64,000 nucleotides of DNA, taken from the NCBI RefSeq assembly GCF_013213835.1, contig NZ_JABSSU010000003.1, positions 149,137 through 213,136 of the forward strand. Reading direction: 5' to 3'. This DNA comes from Winogradskyella sp. (GTDB lineage Bacteria > Bacteroidota > Bacteroidia > Flavobacteriales > Flavobacteriaceae). The position numbers and the translations under genes are program-made. The first letter of the stretch is position 1. Each line of letters begins with the position of its first letter. Shown one piece after another: positions 54,998-64,000 of this stretch. The notes under the pieces were generated by a model. The model ran no database searches and had not been told where the DNA came from. It saw only the letters and a list, made by a program, of their open reading frames with translations.

Positions 54998-55717
54998 CTT
55001 TATTTGGCTTGCACCGAAAATATCTAATGTATCATTTTCAACTAATGCAATTACTGTAAGCTCATCTGAAGACTCTACTACATCTGGAATATCAATAGTT
55101 ACAATACCTGATAAGTCCTTAAGCTCATTTTCAATACTGTTAATGACAATATTAGTATTTAATAATTCTCTATTTATATTTTCACCTCTTTTAATAGAAG
55201 TTTTGCGCTCATTAATCACCAAAATAAATCGAATTTTCTTTTGGGTTACATTACCAGTAACTGCATAATTCAATTTTACCTTTTCAGCTGTTTTAGTAAT
55301 TTTAGAAAGTCTAACAGTATTTAAGTTTTTCTTTTTAGAATAATACCTCAACTTGGTATATAACAAACTCTTATTTGAGCCTACAATATGCTCTTGACCA
55401 TTTATAACGAGTTGTGGTGTATAAATTGTGCTGCTGTTAAACTTATTACTGTAGAGTTTTTGTCTTTCGGTATATTTTTTAGCACTAAAAGGGTCATCCC
55501 ATCCTATATAATTCCAATAGTCAACATGATACGATAAAGCAATAATCTTATCATTTTTGACTTCATCCAATAACCTATCTGCTGGCGGACAACTAGAACA
55601 ACCTTGTGAAGTAAACAATTCTAGAACAACAATATTATCAATTTCAGAATCGTATTTTTCTCTATTGAATACGATAATGGAAAAAATGGTAAAAAAAGTT
55701 AATAAAGTAGACTTCAT
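54992..55717 (-). CDS. DUF1223 thioredoxin-like protein
   Basis: A 241-residue exported protein: N-terminal signal segment (LLTFFTIFSIIVF), then VVLELFTSQGCSSCPPADRL (about residues 30-49), with a CxxC redox motif typical of DUF1223. YHVDYWNYIGWDDPFSAKKY follows. These proteins have a thioredoxin-like N-terminal domain and a beta C-terminal domain; function is unknown. It is convergent with rsmE and divergent from the DUF4159 gene. Confidence 0.88.
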   Translation of the reverse strand: MKSTLLTFFTIFSIIVFNREKYDSEIDNIVVLELFTSQGCSSCPPADRLLDEVKNDKIIALSYHVDYWNYIGWDDPFSAKKYTERQKLYSNKFNSSTIYTPQLVINGQEHIVGSNKSLLYTKLRYYSKKKNLNTVRLSKITKTAEKVKLNYAVTGNVTQKKIRFILVINERKTSIKRGENINRELLNTNIVINSIENELKDLSGIVTIDIPDVVESSDELTVIALVENDTLDIFGASQIKL

Positions 55718-55750
55718 AGAATTTCTTTTTACTTTTGAATTATGTTTTAT

Positions 55751-56413
55751 ATGTCGAAAAAATATTATCTACTTACAATTTTATTGTTTGCGTTTTTTGG
55801 TAACTCATTCCTTCATTTGCATTCACAAGAAGTTGCTGTGTTGAAATATAATGGTGGTGGCGATTGGTATAGTAACCCAACTGCGCTACCTAATTTGGTA
55901 AAATATTGCAATGACAATATTGACACCAATATTAATGAGAACATACAAACCGTAGAAGTTGGTAGTACTGATATTTTTCAATATCCATTTTTACACATGA
56001 CAGGTCACGGTAATGTCTTTTTTAGTGATGATGATGCAGAAAATCTGAAGAACTACTTAATCTCAGGTGGCTTCTTACATATTGATGATAATTATGGGAT
56101 GGAACCATACATTACCAAAGAGCTAAAAAAAGTATTCCCTAATATAGATTTAGTGGAAATTCCAAAAGATCATGAGATTTTTAATACTGCCTTTAAATTC
56201 CCTAATGGATTACCAAAAATTCATGAACATGACGGTAAAGCACCTCAAGCACTTGGCATTTTTTATGAAGATAGACTAGTGCTTTTATTCACCTTTGAAA
56301 GCGATTTAGGTGATGGTTGGGAAGACCAAGAAGTACATAATGATCCTGAAGATGTTAGAGAAAAGGCCTTAAAAATGGGAGCTAATATTATTAAATATGC
56401 TTTTGAAAATTAA
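55751..56413 (+). CDS. DUF4159 protein
   Basis: About 220 residues from ATG 55751 (MSKKYYLLT); an in-frame ATG 9 bases upstream is also possible. A signal peptide ends near HLHSQ. The mature part has VAVLKYNGGGDWYSNPTALP, FLHMTGHGNVFFSDDDAENL, GGFLHIDDNYGMEPYI and a C-terminal ESDLGDGWEDQEVHNDPE, all typical of DUF4159. The ThuA/glutamine-amidotransferase-like fold suggests sugar or ligand binding, but function is unknown. Confidence 0.88.
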   Translation: MSKKYYLLTILLFAFFGNSFLHLHSQEVAVLKYNGGGDWYSNPTALPNLVKYCNDNIDTNINENIQTVEVGSTDIFQYPFLHMTGHGNVFFSDDDAENLKNYLISGGFLHIDDNYGMEPYITKELKKVFPNIDLVEIPKDHEIFNTAFKFPNGLPKIHEHDGKAPQALGIFYEDRLVLLFTFESDLGDGWEDQEVHNDPEDVREKALKMGANIIKYAFEN

Positions 56414-56461
56414 CTAATTACTTTTTACTAAAAACTAGGAATTAACTTCCAACATCCAAAA

Positions 56462-56962
56462 GTGCAACTCACCCATTATAATTCAAACTTTAATAAAAAA
56501 ACACATCCAATCACACTAGTCTGTGATAATATTACTAACGCCCCAAATATTGGAAGTTTATTTAGAATAGCAGATGCTTTTGGTATTGAGAACATCATAT
56601 TTTGCGGAGATAATATTCCTATTGGGAGACGTATGACTAAAACTTCGCGCTCAACAGAAAAATACGTCAACTACCTAATTGAAGAAAATATATCAAATGT
56701 TGTAGAAGATTTGAAAGTATCGCATCACCTTATTGCTTTAGAAATCACCGAAAACAGTGAGGAATTAACAACTTATCACTTAAAAACTGACAAACCCATT
56801 GCGCTTATATTAGGCGATGAAGTCTTTGGTGTCTCAGAACACATTTTAAACAAATGTGATGATATAGTACACATTAATATGTTTGGCAACAATAGCAGTA
56901 TGAATGTCGTTCAAGCAACAGCAATCAGTTTATACGAACTAACACGACAACTTCATTTATAA
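56462..56962 (+). CDS. TrmH-type RNA methyltransferase
   Basis: A 166-residue SpoU/TrmH-family methyltransferase without an N-terminal extension. The three SPOUT motifs are NAPNIGSLFRIADAFGIENI (about 23-42), LILGDEVFGVSEHIL (about 112-126) and GNNSSMNVVQATAISLYEL (about 140-158). The start is a GTG. Which RNA it methylates cannot be told. It lies 48 bases after the DUF4159 gene and is probably co-transcribed. Confidence 0.88.
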   Translation: MQLTHYNSNFNKKTHPITLVCDNITNAPNIGSLFRIADAFGIENIIFCGDNIPIGRRMTKTSRSTEKYVNYLIEENISNVVEDLKVSHHLIALEITENSEELTTYHLKTDKPIALILGDEVFGVSEHILNKCDDIVHINMFGNNSSMNVVQATAISLYELTRQLHL

Positions 56963-56967
56963 AATTT

Positions 56968-56991
56968 GTCATGCTGAATATATTTCAGCAT
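56968..56991. repeat. Extragenic palindrome (GTCATGCTGAA family)
   Basis: GTCATGCTGAATATATTTCAGCAT forms an 8-bp stem (ATGCTGAA / TTCAGCAT). It differs from the GTCATTCCTG element in stem sequence but shares the GTCAT start. It fills the gap before the AI-2E gene. Confidence 0.65.
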
Positions 56992-57000
56992 ATTTGACTC

Positions 57001-58089
57001 ATGGACTCAAAAATCATTTCTAACGGTATACTTAGAGCAATTGGTATTATTCTTGGAGTAGCTGTAGTACTCTATTTTCTGTACAAAATACAATCCGTAA
57101 TTATATACATTGTAGTTGCGGCTGTTATCTCACTTATTGGTCGTCCGATTGTGCTGTTTTTAAGAAGAAAATTGAAGTTTAAAAACACATTTGCGGTCAT
57201 CACCACAATGCTATTATTCGTGAGTCTAATTATTGGTTTAATTGGCATGTTTATTCCACTTATTGTAGATCAAGGTGAGAAACTTTCGCTTTTAAATATT
57301 CAAGAATTAGAAGGTAATATTGAAGACTTATACCATCAGTTTACTACCTATTTTGAACTTAATAGTATTGACGTTGAACAATCCATAAAAGACTCAAATC
57401 TATTATCTAAACTAGACTTTGCGGTCATTCCTGATTTTTTCAATAGGCTCGTAAGTGGTTTAGGTAGTTTTAGTATAGGATTATTTTCGGTGATTTTCAT
57501 TTCGTTTTTCCTTCTAAAGGATAGTAAGTTGTTAGAAGAAAGCATGATGTCATTAGTACCTTCTGGAAATGAAAAACGATCTCGACGTTCATGGAACACG
57601 ATTAAAGATTTGTTGTCTCGTTATTTTGTTGGACTCATCTTTCAGATTTTAATCCTATTCGTCATATACACTTTAGTCCTGCTCATTTTTGGAATTGACA
57701 ACGCAGTTGTTATTGCTTTTTTATGTGCATTATTAAATCTAGTGCCTTATGTTGGGCCATTGGTAAGTGGTTTTTTAATGTTGCTTTTAAGTATGTCTAG
57801 TAACTTAGGTGAAAGCTTTAGTGATGTCATTTTACCGAAGACTCTTTATGTAATGATTGGTTTTATTATCGCTCAGTTGGTGGATAATTTCTTCTCACAG
57901 CCATTTATATTTTCTAAGAGTGTAAAATCGCATCCACTTGAAATTTTCCTAGTAATTATAATTGCAGGTATTTTATTTGGAATTGTGGGTATGATTGTTG
58001 CTATCCCAGTCTACACAGCAATTAAAGTCATTCTAAAAGAGTTTTTATCAGATCATAAAGTTGTGGATAAACTCACTAAGGATTTATAA
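57001..58089 (+). CDS. AI-2E family transporter
   Basis: A 362-residue inner-membrane protein with about eight helices. The family pattern is visible in FFLLKDSKLLEESMMSLVPS, the basic cytosolic loop (GNEKRSRRSWNTIKDLLSRY), LCALLNLVPYVGPLVSG (about 242-258) and LVDNFFSQPFIFSKSVKSHP. Despite the family name, most members' substrates are unknown (PerM-like). The 3' end is followed within 10 bases by the THUMP-like methyltransferase start. Confidence 0.9.
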   Translation: MDSKIISNGILRAIGIILGVAVVLYFLYKIQSVIIYIVVAAVISLIGRPIVLFLRRKLKFKNTFAVITTMLLFVSLIIGLIGMFIPLIVDQGEKLSLLNIQELEGNIEDLYHQFTTYFELNSIDVEQSIKDSNLLSKLDFAVIPDFFNRLVSGLGSFSIGLFSVIFISFFLLKDSKLLEESMMSLVPSGNEKRSRRSWNTIKDLLSRYFVGLIFQILILFVIYTLVLLIFGIDNAVVIAFLCALLNLVPYVGPLVSGFLMLLLSMSSNLGESFSDVILPKTLYVMIGFIIAQLVDNFFSQPFIFSKSVKSHPLEIFLVIIIAGILFGIVGMIVAIPVYTAIKVILKEFLSDHKVVDKLTKDL

Positions 58090-58096
58090 TGTCGTC

Positions 58097-59275
58097 TTGA
58101 ACAAGCATATTTTAAATACTGAAATACAAGAGTTTATAAACCAAAATATGAAATCTGATATTTCTGGTTTATTACTAAAAGGTATTGCATTCGAAAATGT
58201 ATCATCTAAGGAAATCATTGAGCAGATTGAGGCCAAAAAAAGATGTGAAAAGAAACTTCCGACTTGGTTTAATACTCAAGGAATTTATTTCCCAAACAAA
58301 CTAAACATAGAACAGACGTCTTCAGAAAAAACTGCTGACTATAAGGCTAAGTTAGTTTCTGGGAAATCACTTATTGACCTTACTGGTGGTTTTGGTATAG
58401 ATTCATATTATTTTTCTAAGCAAATTGAAACAGTCGTTCATTGCGAAATTAACAAGGCACTTTCAGAAATCACCTCATATAATTATAACGCTTTAAATGC
58501 CTTAAACATCACTTGTTTAAATGAAAATGGTATTGATGCATTAAAACGTTTAGATAAACCTTTTGATTGGATTTATTTAGATCCTTCGAGACGAGACGCA
58601 ACTAAAAAGAAAGTGTTTCTTTTAGCCGATTGTGAACCTAATGTCAAAACTTTTAAAGGTCTTTTCTTAAAGTACGCTGAGAGTGTGATGATTAAAACAT
58701 CGCCACTATTAGATATAAAGGCCTCTTTAAATGACATAAACAATGTAAAAGAAATACATATTGTAGCTGTTAATAATGAAGTTAAAGAACTATTATGGTT
58801 ATTAAAACGCGATTATGTGGGTGATGTTCGGATAAGGACAGTAAATATCACTAAACCAAATACTCAGAAATTTGACTTTATTCATAAAGAGGAAGCACAT
58901 TTTAATGCCACTTATTCCTTACCAAAGAAGTATCTTTTTGAACCAAATGCCTCTATTTTGAAAGCTGGAGCATTCAATTCGATAAGTTACAATCTAAACC
59001 TCAACAAACTTCACAAGCACTCACATCTTTATACATCAGACGAGCTTATCGACTTTCCTGGTAGACAATTTGTAATACAAAAAGTAATTCCTTTTAATAA
59101 AAAGCTATTTTCTAAAGAAGGTATTACAAAAGCCAATATTACTACTAGAAACTTTCCTGTCTCTGTTAATGATATCAGGAAGAAACTTAAAATAAAAGAT
59201 GGCGGTGACCTTTACCTATTTTTTACAACAGATATTGATAATAAAAAGATTATTCTCAAATGTACTAAAGTATAG
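58097..59275 (+). CDS. THUMP-like class I methyltransferase
   Basis: A 392-residue SAM-dependent enzyme from TTG 58097 (NKHILNTEIQEF follows), just after the previous stop; a GTG at 58061 would lie inside the preceding gene. Motif I is LIDLTGGFGIDSYYFSKQ (about 92-109) and the catalytic motif IV is WIYLDPSRRDATKKK. The C-terminal part (RQFVIQKVIPFNKKLF; NITTRNFPVSVNDIRKKLKI) is THUMP-like, so RNA is the likely substrate. The end overlaps the convergent lipoprotein by 11 bases. Confidence 0.85.
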   Translation: MNKHILNTEIQEFINQNMKSDISGLLLKGIAFENVSSKEIIEQIEAKKRCEKKLPTWFNTQGIYFPNKLNIEQTSSEKTADYKAKLVSGKSLIDLTGGFGIDSYYFSKQIETVVHCEINKALSEITSYNYNALNALNITCLNENGIDALKRLDKPFDWIYLDPSRRDATKKKVFLLADCEPNVKTFKGLFLKYAESVMIKTSPLLDIKASLNDINNVKEIHIVAVNNEVKELLWLLKRDYVGDVRIRTVNITKPNTQKFDFIHKEEAHFNATYSLPKKYLFEPNASILKAGAFNSISYNLNLNKLHKHSHLYTSDELIDFPGRQFVIQKVIPFNKKLFSKEGITKANITTRNFPVSVNDIRKKLKIKDGGDLYLFFTTDIDNKKIILKCTKV

Positions 59276-59669
59276 TTGGTGTATAAGATACAATCGTATT
59301 ATCTGGCGCTATTTCAATATCATAAGCCATACACGTATTCATTTGTAATACAACTTTATCGTCATTTACCATAGTTTGATTTGCATCTAAAGAGAATAAT
59401 ACTTCACCAGGCGCAAAAGATGCCCAAGAGGTTGTTGTATTTGGTGGAATATTTGGTATATCAACTAAAACAAGACCATTAGTATCAACAACTTTTAAAT
59501 GATACGTTGATGTACCATTGTTAACAACTCTAGTTATTGGATCACTATCTAAACAGGTTTCGTTTTCATTGACATTTAAGTCAAAATCGTCCTCTATATC
59601 ATTCAATGAGCAGGTCGAAAACATGATAAAAAGAAAAACAAAAATGGATAAGTTAAGTAGGTTTTTCAT
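59265..59669 (-). CDS. Small lipoprotein, unknown
   Basis: A 134-residue lipoprotein: signal peptide with lipobox FSTC (Cys about residue 20), then SLNDIEDDFDLNVNENETC and a beta-type domain (TSTYHLKVVDTNGLVLVDI; TTTSWASFAPGEVLFSL). Further Cys at about 38 and 115 could pair. I do not recognise the family. It stands alone; the 213 bases upstream hold no clear signal beyond AT-rich DNA. Confidence 0.65.
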   Translation of the reverse strand: MKNLLNLSIFVFLFIMFSTCSLNDIEDDFDLNVNENETCLDSDPITRVVNNGTSTYHLKVVDTNGLVLVDIPNIPPNTTTSWASFAPGEVLFSLDANQTMVNDDKVVLQMNTCMAYDIEIAPDNTIVSYTPTIL

Positions 59670-59882
59670 GGATATAAATTTTTAATATTATTTAGTCAGA
59701 TTTGCATCTGTTTTTATCAATAATTTGGGTTTTACAAATTTAACAAATTAATAAATATTAACAGTTTAAAAACATATTTATTCGGTAAAATGCATATTTA
59801 AGTAGGAATTATTTTTTAATTAGGGTTTTAAAAGTTTAAGAATTCACCATATATGACCTTAATAAAACATAAGTAAAAATCT

Positions 59883-60530
59883 CTAGAACCTAGTGATTGA
59901 AGTATCAGTAAAAGCATATAAAATGGCGTCTTTTGGTGTATTTTTAGTATTAAGTCCAGTAAACAAACTGAACGCAGGTAGAATGAGTTGATGTTTTGTA
60001 ATTTGATAACATGGCAATTTTAGGCTTTGTTTACCTTTACCTTTTAACAAAATGCCAGGATGTAAATGTCCTGAAATCTTAAAGTTATCAGTTTGAATCT
60101 CTGAAATATCGTGAATAAATGTGAATGGATTAATTTCTAATTTTGATAAGACTTTAATATTTAAGTCATCCATCAAAGATTTCGACTGCCGGTCATGATT
60201 TCCTTGAATTAAAATAATTTTCAACTCAGGAAACTGTTGTAACCAGCTTTTGAAAGTGGTTATATCACTATTGCGTTCGGCATGAAACAAATCACCAACT
60301 ATATAAAGCCTTTGTGGTTTAAAATGGTTAATTAATTCTTTTAATCGCTGCAAATCTCTTTGAAGAATCTCATCTGGCATAGGAATACCATGCTTTCTGA
60401 AATGAGCTGTCTTACCTATATGTAAATCAGATAAAATCAATGCGTGTTCTCGTTGCCAATATAAAGCGCGCTGATTGGTAAGGATTAATTCCTCATTTTT
60501 AATGGTGATATGTTCTTTAACTATATGCAA
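59883..60530 (-). CDS. pdeM: Ligase-associated metallophosphoesterase PdeM
   Basis: A 215-residue calcineurin-like phosphoesterase. Metal-site motifs are ALILSDLHIGKTAHFRKHG, YIVGDLFHAERNSD, LIQGNHDRQS and ISGHLHPGILLKGKGKQ. It is the nuclease/phosphodiesterase of the Lhr-linked repair cassette. The start is a TTG that directly follows the helicase TGA (TGATTG), so it is coupled. Confidence 0.92.
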   Translation of the reverse strand: MHIVKEHITIKNEELILTNQRALYWQREHALILSDLHIGKTAHFRKHGIPMPDEILQRDLQRLKELINHFKPQRLYIVGDLFHAERNSDITTFKSWLQQFPELKIILIQGNHDRQSKSLMDDLNIKVLSKLEINPFTFIHDISEIQTDNFKISGHLHPGILLKGKGKQSLKLPCYQITKHQLILPAFSLFTGLNTKNTPKDAILYAFTDTSITRF

Positions 60531-62984
60531 TCAATCAATTTTAAAAGCTTGTTCTTTTATACGTTGAATACGTTTATCTAAACTTTCATTGCTCATTGTA
60601 CCTCTTAAACTATCAACCTTTAATGGAAAGCTCAATGGTGTAAATGATTTAGCGTGTTTTACTATGATCTTACTCTTAGAAATACGATCAAAAGCCTGTT
60701 GCAATCTTGCTTCTTCCAATTGCTGATTAAAGACTTCTGTATATGCTTGACGTAACAATAAATTATCTGGTTCATAATCTTCTAAAACTCTAAAAATTAG
60801 ACCCGATGATGATTGTAAACTCTTATTGTTTTTTCTTGTACCTGGTTGTGATTGCACTACTAAACCAGCTATTACAGCAATATCTCTAAATTTACGAGAC
60901 GCCATTTCGGAAGCATTAATACTAGCAATAACATCATCCATTAAATTATCTTTACCCAATAACGTTTCAATATTAGAATCATCAACTGGAATCGGTTGAT
61001 CACTCAACAATTCAAAGCCATAATCGTTCATGGCAATGGTAAATGTGAGTTCTTTTAATTTACTGATTCTGTAAGCCATTAATGAAGAAAACACCTCATG
61101 TACTAATCTACCTTCAAAAGGATACATAAATAAATGATACCCATCTTTAGTCTCTATTAACTCTACTAAAAACTCATCAGCTTTAGGAATATGCGAATGC
61201 TTATCTTGCCTTGACACTAGTGGATTCAGAAATCGAAGTTCTTTCTCTAAACGACTGGGAAGCAAAGCATCTGATAGCTTCAATCTTAAATAATGACTCA
61301 AATGAGATGTTAACGGTAATCTTCCGCCGAGCCAACTAGGAGATATCGCTTTTTTTGCTTTACTACGTCTCACTAAAACAGTCATATCTTTGATTTGCAC
61401 CAATTCTAAAACTCTTCCTGCTAAAATAAAACTATCACCAGGTTTCAATTTTGAAATAAAAAATTCTTCAATCATGCCTATATAACCGCCAGTTTTATAT
61501 TTTACCATGACATTAACCTCACTGACAATAGCACCTATATTCATGCGGTGGAGCATACTAATACGTCTGCGCTTCACCTTGTATTTTCCATCATCATCTA
61601 AAATAACTTTATGAAATTCTTCATAAGACTTTAACGTTTTTCCGCCTTTGGTAATAAAATGTAAGCACCATTGCCAATCATCTTTAGTAATGTACTGAAA
61701 AGCATGCACCGCTTTAATTTGATGAAATAACTCTTCGGAATTAAAACCTTCACCAACCGCTAATGTTACCATAAATTGTACCAGGACATCAAAAGTGAGT
61801 ACCATCGGATCTCTAGCTTCAACACGCTTTTCTTTAATTGCTGCTTTTAATGCAGAAACCTCTACTAACTCTAAAGAATGTGTCGGAATAAAATAAATCT
61901 TTGAACGCTCAAATGGTGAATGACCACTACGACCCGCACGCTGCATAAAACGTGCAACACCTTTAACGGATCCAATCTGAATCACACAATCTACAGGTTT
62001 AAAATCTACACCTAAATCTAATGAGGAAGTACAAACCACAGCTTTCAAATAACCAGAAGAAATATTGTCTTCTATCCAATTTCTAAGTTTCTTATCTATA
62101 GAACCATGATGAATGGCTAAAAGTCCCGCAAGGTCGGGCTGCGCATTCAATAAAAGTTGATACCAAAGTTCTGCTTGTCCGCGTGTATTCGTAAAAATTA
62201 GAGTTGTTGTATTGGCAGCTATAATTGGAAGAATCTTGTCTACCATACTAGCACCTAAATGTCCAGCCCATGGCAACACTTCAATTTGGTCTGGTAAAAC
62301 TGAAATGATATCCAATTTTTTCTGTTGTTTGGCAGTGACCTGAGTAATCTTCAAATCATCGTAAGGCAAAAGAACATGCTTTGCTTCCTCTAAATTGCCT
62401 ATAGTTGCCGTAATTCCCCAAATTCTCAACTTAGGTGAATAGCGCTTTAATTGTGATATCGCTAACTCTGTAAGCACACCACGTTTGTTACCAATAAGTT
62501 CGTGCCACTCATCAATAGCCACGCATTTCACATTACTAAACCATTTCGAATTCTTCTTTTGTGAGAACAATAAGTGCATTGTTTCTGGTGTTGTTAACAA
62601 CACATCGGGCATTAGTCGTTCTTGCTTGCGTCTTACTGCAGTTGGTGTATCACCATTTCGTACTTGTACTGACCAGTCTAAACCTATTTCATCGACTGCT
62701 TCTGTCATAGCTTTGGCAAGATCCTTAGCTAAGGAACGTAAAGGACTTATCCATAGTAATTTTAATCCTTTTGAATACTGATTTGGCTGGTTTAAATAGT
62801 CTATGACCACTGCAAGAAACACCGAAAATGTTTTCCCAAAACCAGTCGGTGCCACAACCATTCCTGAATACCTATTAGAAAAACGCTGCCAGGTCTGTAA
62901 TTGGAAAGGAAATGGTGCTTGGCCTTTTTCTGCCATCCAATTGTTTATTATTCTTAGACCTTCACTTTCTTTAAATTGACTCAA
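60531..62984 (-). CDS. Ligase-associated Lhr-like DEXH helicase
   Basis: An 817-residue superfamily 2 helicase (Lhr core). Walker A is VVAPTGFGKTFSVFLAVV (about residues 39-56), motif II is CVAIDEWHELIGNKRG, motif III is GITATIGN and motif VI is RFMQRAGRSGHSPFERS. The C-terminal part has the winged-helix and Lhr-specific region (SPSWLGGRLPLTSHLSHYLR). The start is a TTG inside the ligase stop (TTGA overlap), so translation is coupled. It works with the adjacent ligase, PdeM and, outside the window, probably an MBL-fold exonuclease. Confidence 0.92.
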   Translation of the reverse strand: MSQFKESEGLRIINNWMAEKGQAPFPFQLQTWQRFSNRYSGMVVAPTGFGKTFSVFLAVVIDYLNQPNQYSKGLKLLWISPLRSLAKDLAKAMTEAVDEIGLDWSVQVRNGDTPTAVRRKQERLMPDVLLTTPETMHLLFSQKKNSKWFSNVKCVAIDEWHELIGNKRGVLTELAISQLKRYSPKLRIWGITATIGNLEEAKHVLLPYDDLKITQVTAKQQKKLDIISVLPDQIEVLPWAGHLGASMVDKILPIIAANTTTLIFTNTRGQAELWYQLLLNAQPDLAGLLAIHHGSIDKKLRNWIEDNISSGYLKAVVCTSSLDLGVDFKPVDCVIQIGSVKGVARFMQRAGRSGHSPFERSKIYFIPTHSLELVEVSALKAAIKEKRVEARDPMVLTFDVLVQFMVTLAVGEGFNSEELFHQIKAVHAFQYITKDDWQWCLHFITKGGKTLKSYEEFHKVILDDDGKYKVKRRRISMLHRMNIGAIVSEVNVMVKYKTGGYIGMIEEFFISKLKPGDSFILAGRVLELVQIKDMTVLVRRSKAKKAISPSWLGGRLPLTSHLSHYLRLKLSDALLPSRLEKELRFLNPLVSRQDKHSHIPKADEFLVELIETKDGYHLFMYPFEGRLVHEVFSSLMAYRISKLKELTFTIAMNDYGFELLSDQPIPVDDSNIETLLGKDNLMDDVIASINASEMASRKFRDIAVIAGLVVQSQPGTRKNNKSLQSSSGLIFRVLEDYEPDNLLLRQAYTEVFNQQLEEARLQQAFDRISKSKIIVKHAKSFTPLSFPLKVDSLRGTMSNESLDKRIQRIKEQAFKID

Positions 62985-64000
62985 GGTGTAGTAATTAGTT
63001 GTTTTACTGTTTCTATGGTATCAATCTCATCTACTGGTTTATCTTTTCGCCATCTAGAAATACGAGGAAAACGTAAGGCAACACCAGATTTATGACGATT
63101 GCTTAGTGCGATTCCTTCAAATGCTATCTCAAACACTAATTCTGGCTTTACCGTTCTTACTGGTCCAAATCGCTCAATAGCATTTTTATTTACCCATTGA
63201 GATATTTCTGTAATTTCTTTATCGGTTAATCCAGAATATGCCTTAGCTACAGTAACTAAGGCATCACCTTTCTTCACAGCGAATGTATAGTCCGTGTACT
63301 TAGAACTTCGTCGTCCACTACCCTTTTGAGCATATATCATTACAACATCGATTGTCAATGGATCAACCTTCCATTTCCACCAGTCGCCTTTTTTTCGCCC
63401 TGTATGGTAGGCTGATTGCTTCATCTTTAGCATTAAGCCTTCACTATTAATCGCTCTTGAATCACTTCGAATAGCATGAAGTTCTTCCCATTTTTTAAAA
63501 TTCACCAGAAAAGATAATTTGATATGTTCTGGCAATGCCACTGAATTAAATAAAAACTCTAACTGTTCACGACGTTTTACAAAAGCTATTTCACGAATAT
63601 CATTACCATTGTATTCTAAAATATCATAAGCTTTAAAGCCAACAGGAACATCTTCTAAAAGTTTCTTGGTCACATTCTTACGATTAAGACGTTTTTGCAA
63701 ATCATTGAATAACAGTACGTCATTGCCTTTCATGGCCAGAATTTCTCCATCAATTACAAAATCATCCTTGAAGTTTTGCATGGCTAATACCAATTCAGGA
63801 AACTGTTTAGTGACTAATTCTTCACCTCGCGACCATATATAAATTTCATTATTACGCTTTACTATCTGACCTCTAATACCATCCCATTTTTGTTCTACAA
63901 TCCAATCTTGGGGTTGCCCTAAATCTTCAAGCTCCTTTTCTAGTGCATAGGCTAAACAAAACGGATAAGGTTTAGAATTATCATAATTAATATGTTTACC
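62981..64000 (-). CDS. ATP-dependent DNA ligase, C-terminal part
   Basis: The visible 339 residues are the C-terminal portion of an ATP-dependent DNA ligase of the Lhr-linked cassette; the frame is open to the window edge, so the N-terminus lies outside. Ligase motif I, with the AMP-accepting Lys, is in VEQKWDGIRGQI (near 63890). Further motifs are FVIDGEILAM (motif III region), SEGLMLK (motif IV) and the KGDWWKWKVD (motif V) segment. The OB-fold follows (YTFAVKKGDALVTVAKAYSG; PELVFEIAFEGI; LRFPRISRWR). The stop overlaps the helicase start. Confidence 0.92.
   Translation of the reverse strand, partial: GKHINYDNSKPYPFCLAYALEKELEDLGQPQDWIVEQKWDGIRGQIVKRNNEIYIWSRGEELVTKQFPELVLAMQNFKDDFVIDGEILAMKGNDVLLFNDLQKRLNRKNVTKKLLEDVPVGFKAYDILEYNGNDIREIAFVKRREQLEFLFNSVALPEHIKLSFLVNFKKWEELHAIRSDSRAINSEGLMLKMKQSAYHTGRKKGDWWKWKVDPLTIDVVMIYAQKGSGRRSSKYTDYTFAVKKGDALVTVAKAYSGLTDKEITEISQWVNKNAIERFGPVRTVKPELVFEIAFEGIALSNRHKSGVALRFPRISRWRKDKPVDEIDTIETVKQLITTP

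Noticed and set aside
57001..58089. Quorum-sensing AI-2 exporter
   Set aside because: The family name comes from one proposed member; nothing here (no luxS or lsr genes) supports signalling.

Overview
The window is a gene-dense, AT-rich stretch of chromosome from a member of the Bacteroidota, most likely a marine Flavobacteriaceae. The evidence is the TonB-dependent receptor with an N-terminal carboxypeptidase-regulatory-like domain, several protein families familiar from flavobacteria (DUF5916, DUF6146-like and CAL67264-like proteins, a four-gene ligase-associated DNA repair cassette), promoters of the TTTG / TAnnTTTG type, and lipoproteins with short 'xxxC' lipoboxes. No rRNA, tRNA, CRISPR array, prophage or insertion sequence was recognised. 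Both ends cut a gene: serC on the left and an ATP-dependent DNA ligase on the right.

Layout. 1-2160: serine biosynthesis (serC end, serA) and a DUF937 protein. 2340-7115: small membrane proteins, then a metal-acquisition locus made of a His-rich secreted protein, a ZnuD-like TonB receptor and an Asp/His-rich lipoprotein, behind a clear promoter that overlaps an inverted repeat. 7350-12590: a DUF5916 outer-membrane protein, a LolD-type ATPase, and a coupled pair of a very His-rich DUF4198-like protein and a HupE/UreJ membrane protein. 12790-18510: fumarase, two histidine-degradation enzymes (HutI and a HutG-like ureohydrolase), a GNAT acetyltransferase and two uncharacterised membrane proteins. 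18600-22280: a kelch protein coupled to a SulP anion transporter, and an NTF2-like protein.

22450-33480 is the most interesting part: eleven same-strand, tightly spaced genes, nine of which I cannot assign. They include a soluble coiled-coil protein, an AAA+ ATPase with its own N-terminal domain, several membrane proteins, a lipoprotein and a NudK-like Nudix hydrolase. I propose this as a candidate undescribed envelope-associated AAA+ system. Short extragenic palindromes sit in three of its junctions.

33870-38430: two small membrane proteins with similar C-termini, the ABC-F factor EttA, a CAL67264-like protein and an OYE/FadH-type reductase. 38570-42340: a MarR-type electrophile or quinone response locus (two pirins, MarR, GNAT, an FMN reductase, AzoR), with near-identical palindromic operators in front of azoR and the first pirin. 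42425-47370: an acyl-CoA carboxylase beta subunit, a 56-residue membrane protein, and a glycolytic cluster (pfkA, gapA, BadF-type sugar kinase). 47515-59670: TamB, TsaD, a membrane protein with a cytochrome-oxidase-like motif, a parvulin, RsmE, DUF1223 and DUF4159 proteins, a TrmH-type methyltransferase, an AI-2E family protein, a THUMP-like methyltransferase and a lipoprotein. 59883-64000: the PdeM / Lhr-like helicase / DNA ligase cassette.

Most of the window looks like core chromosome. All assignments come from reading the translated sequences for motifs and family resemblance; no database search was run.
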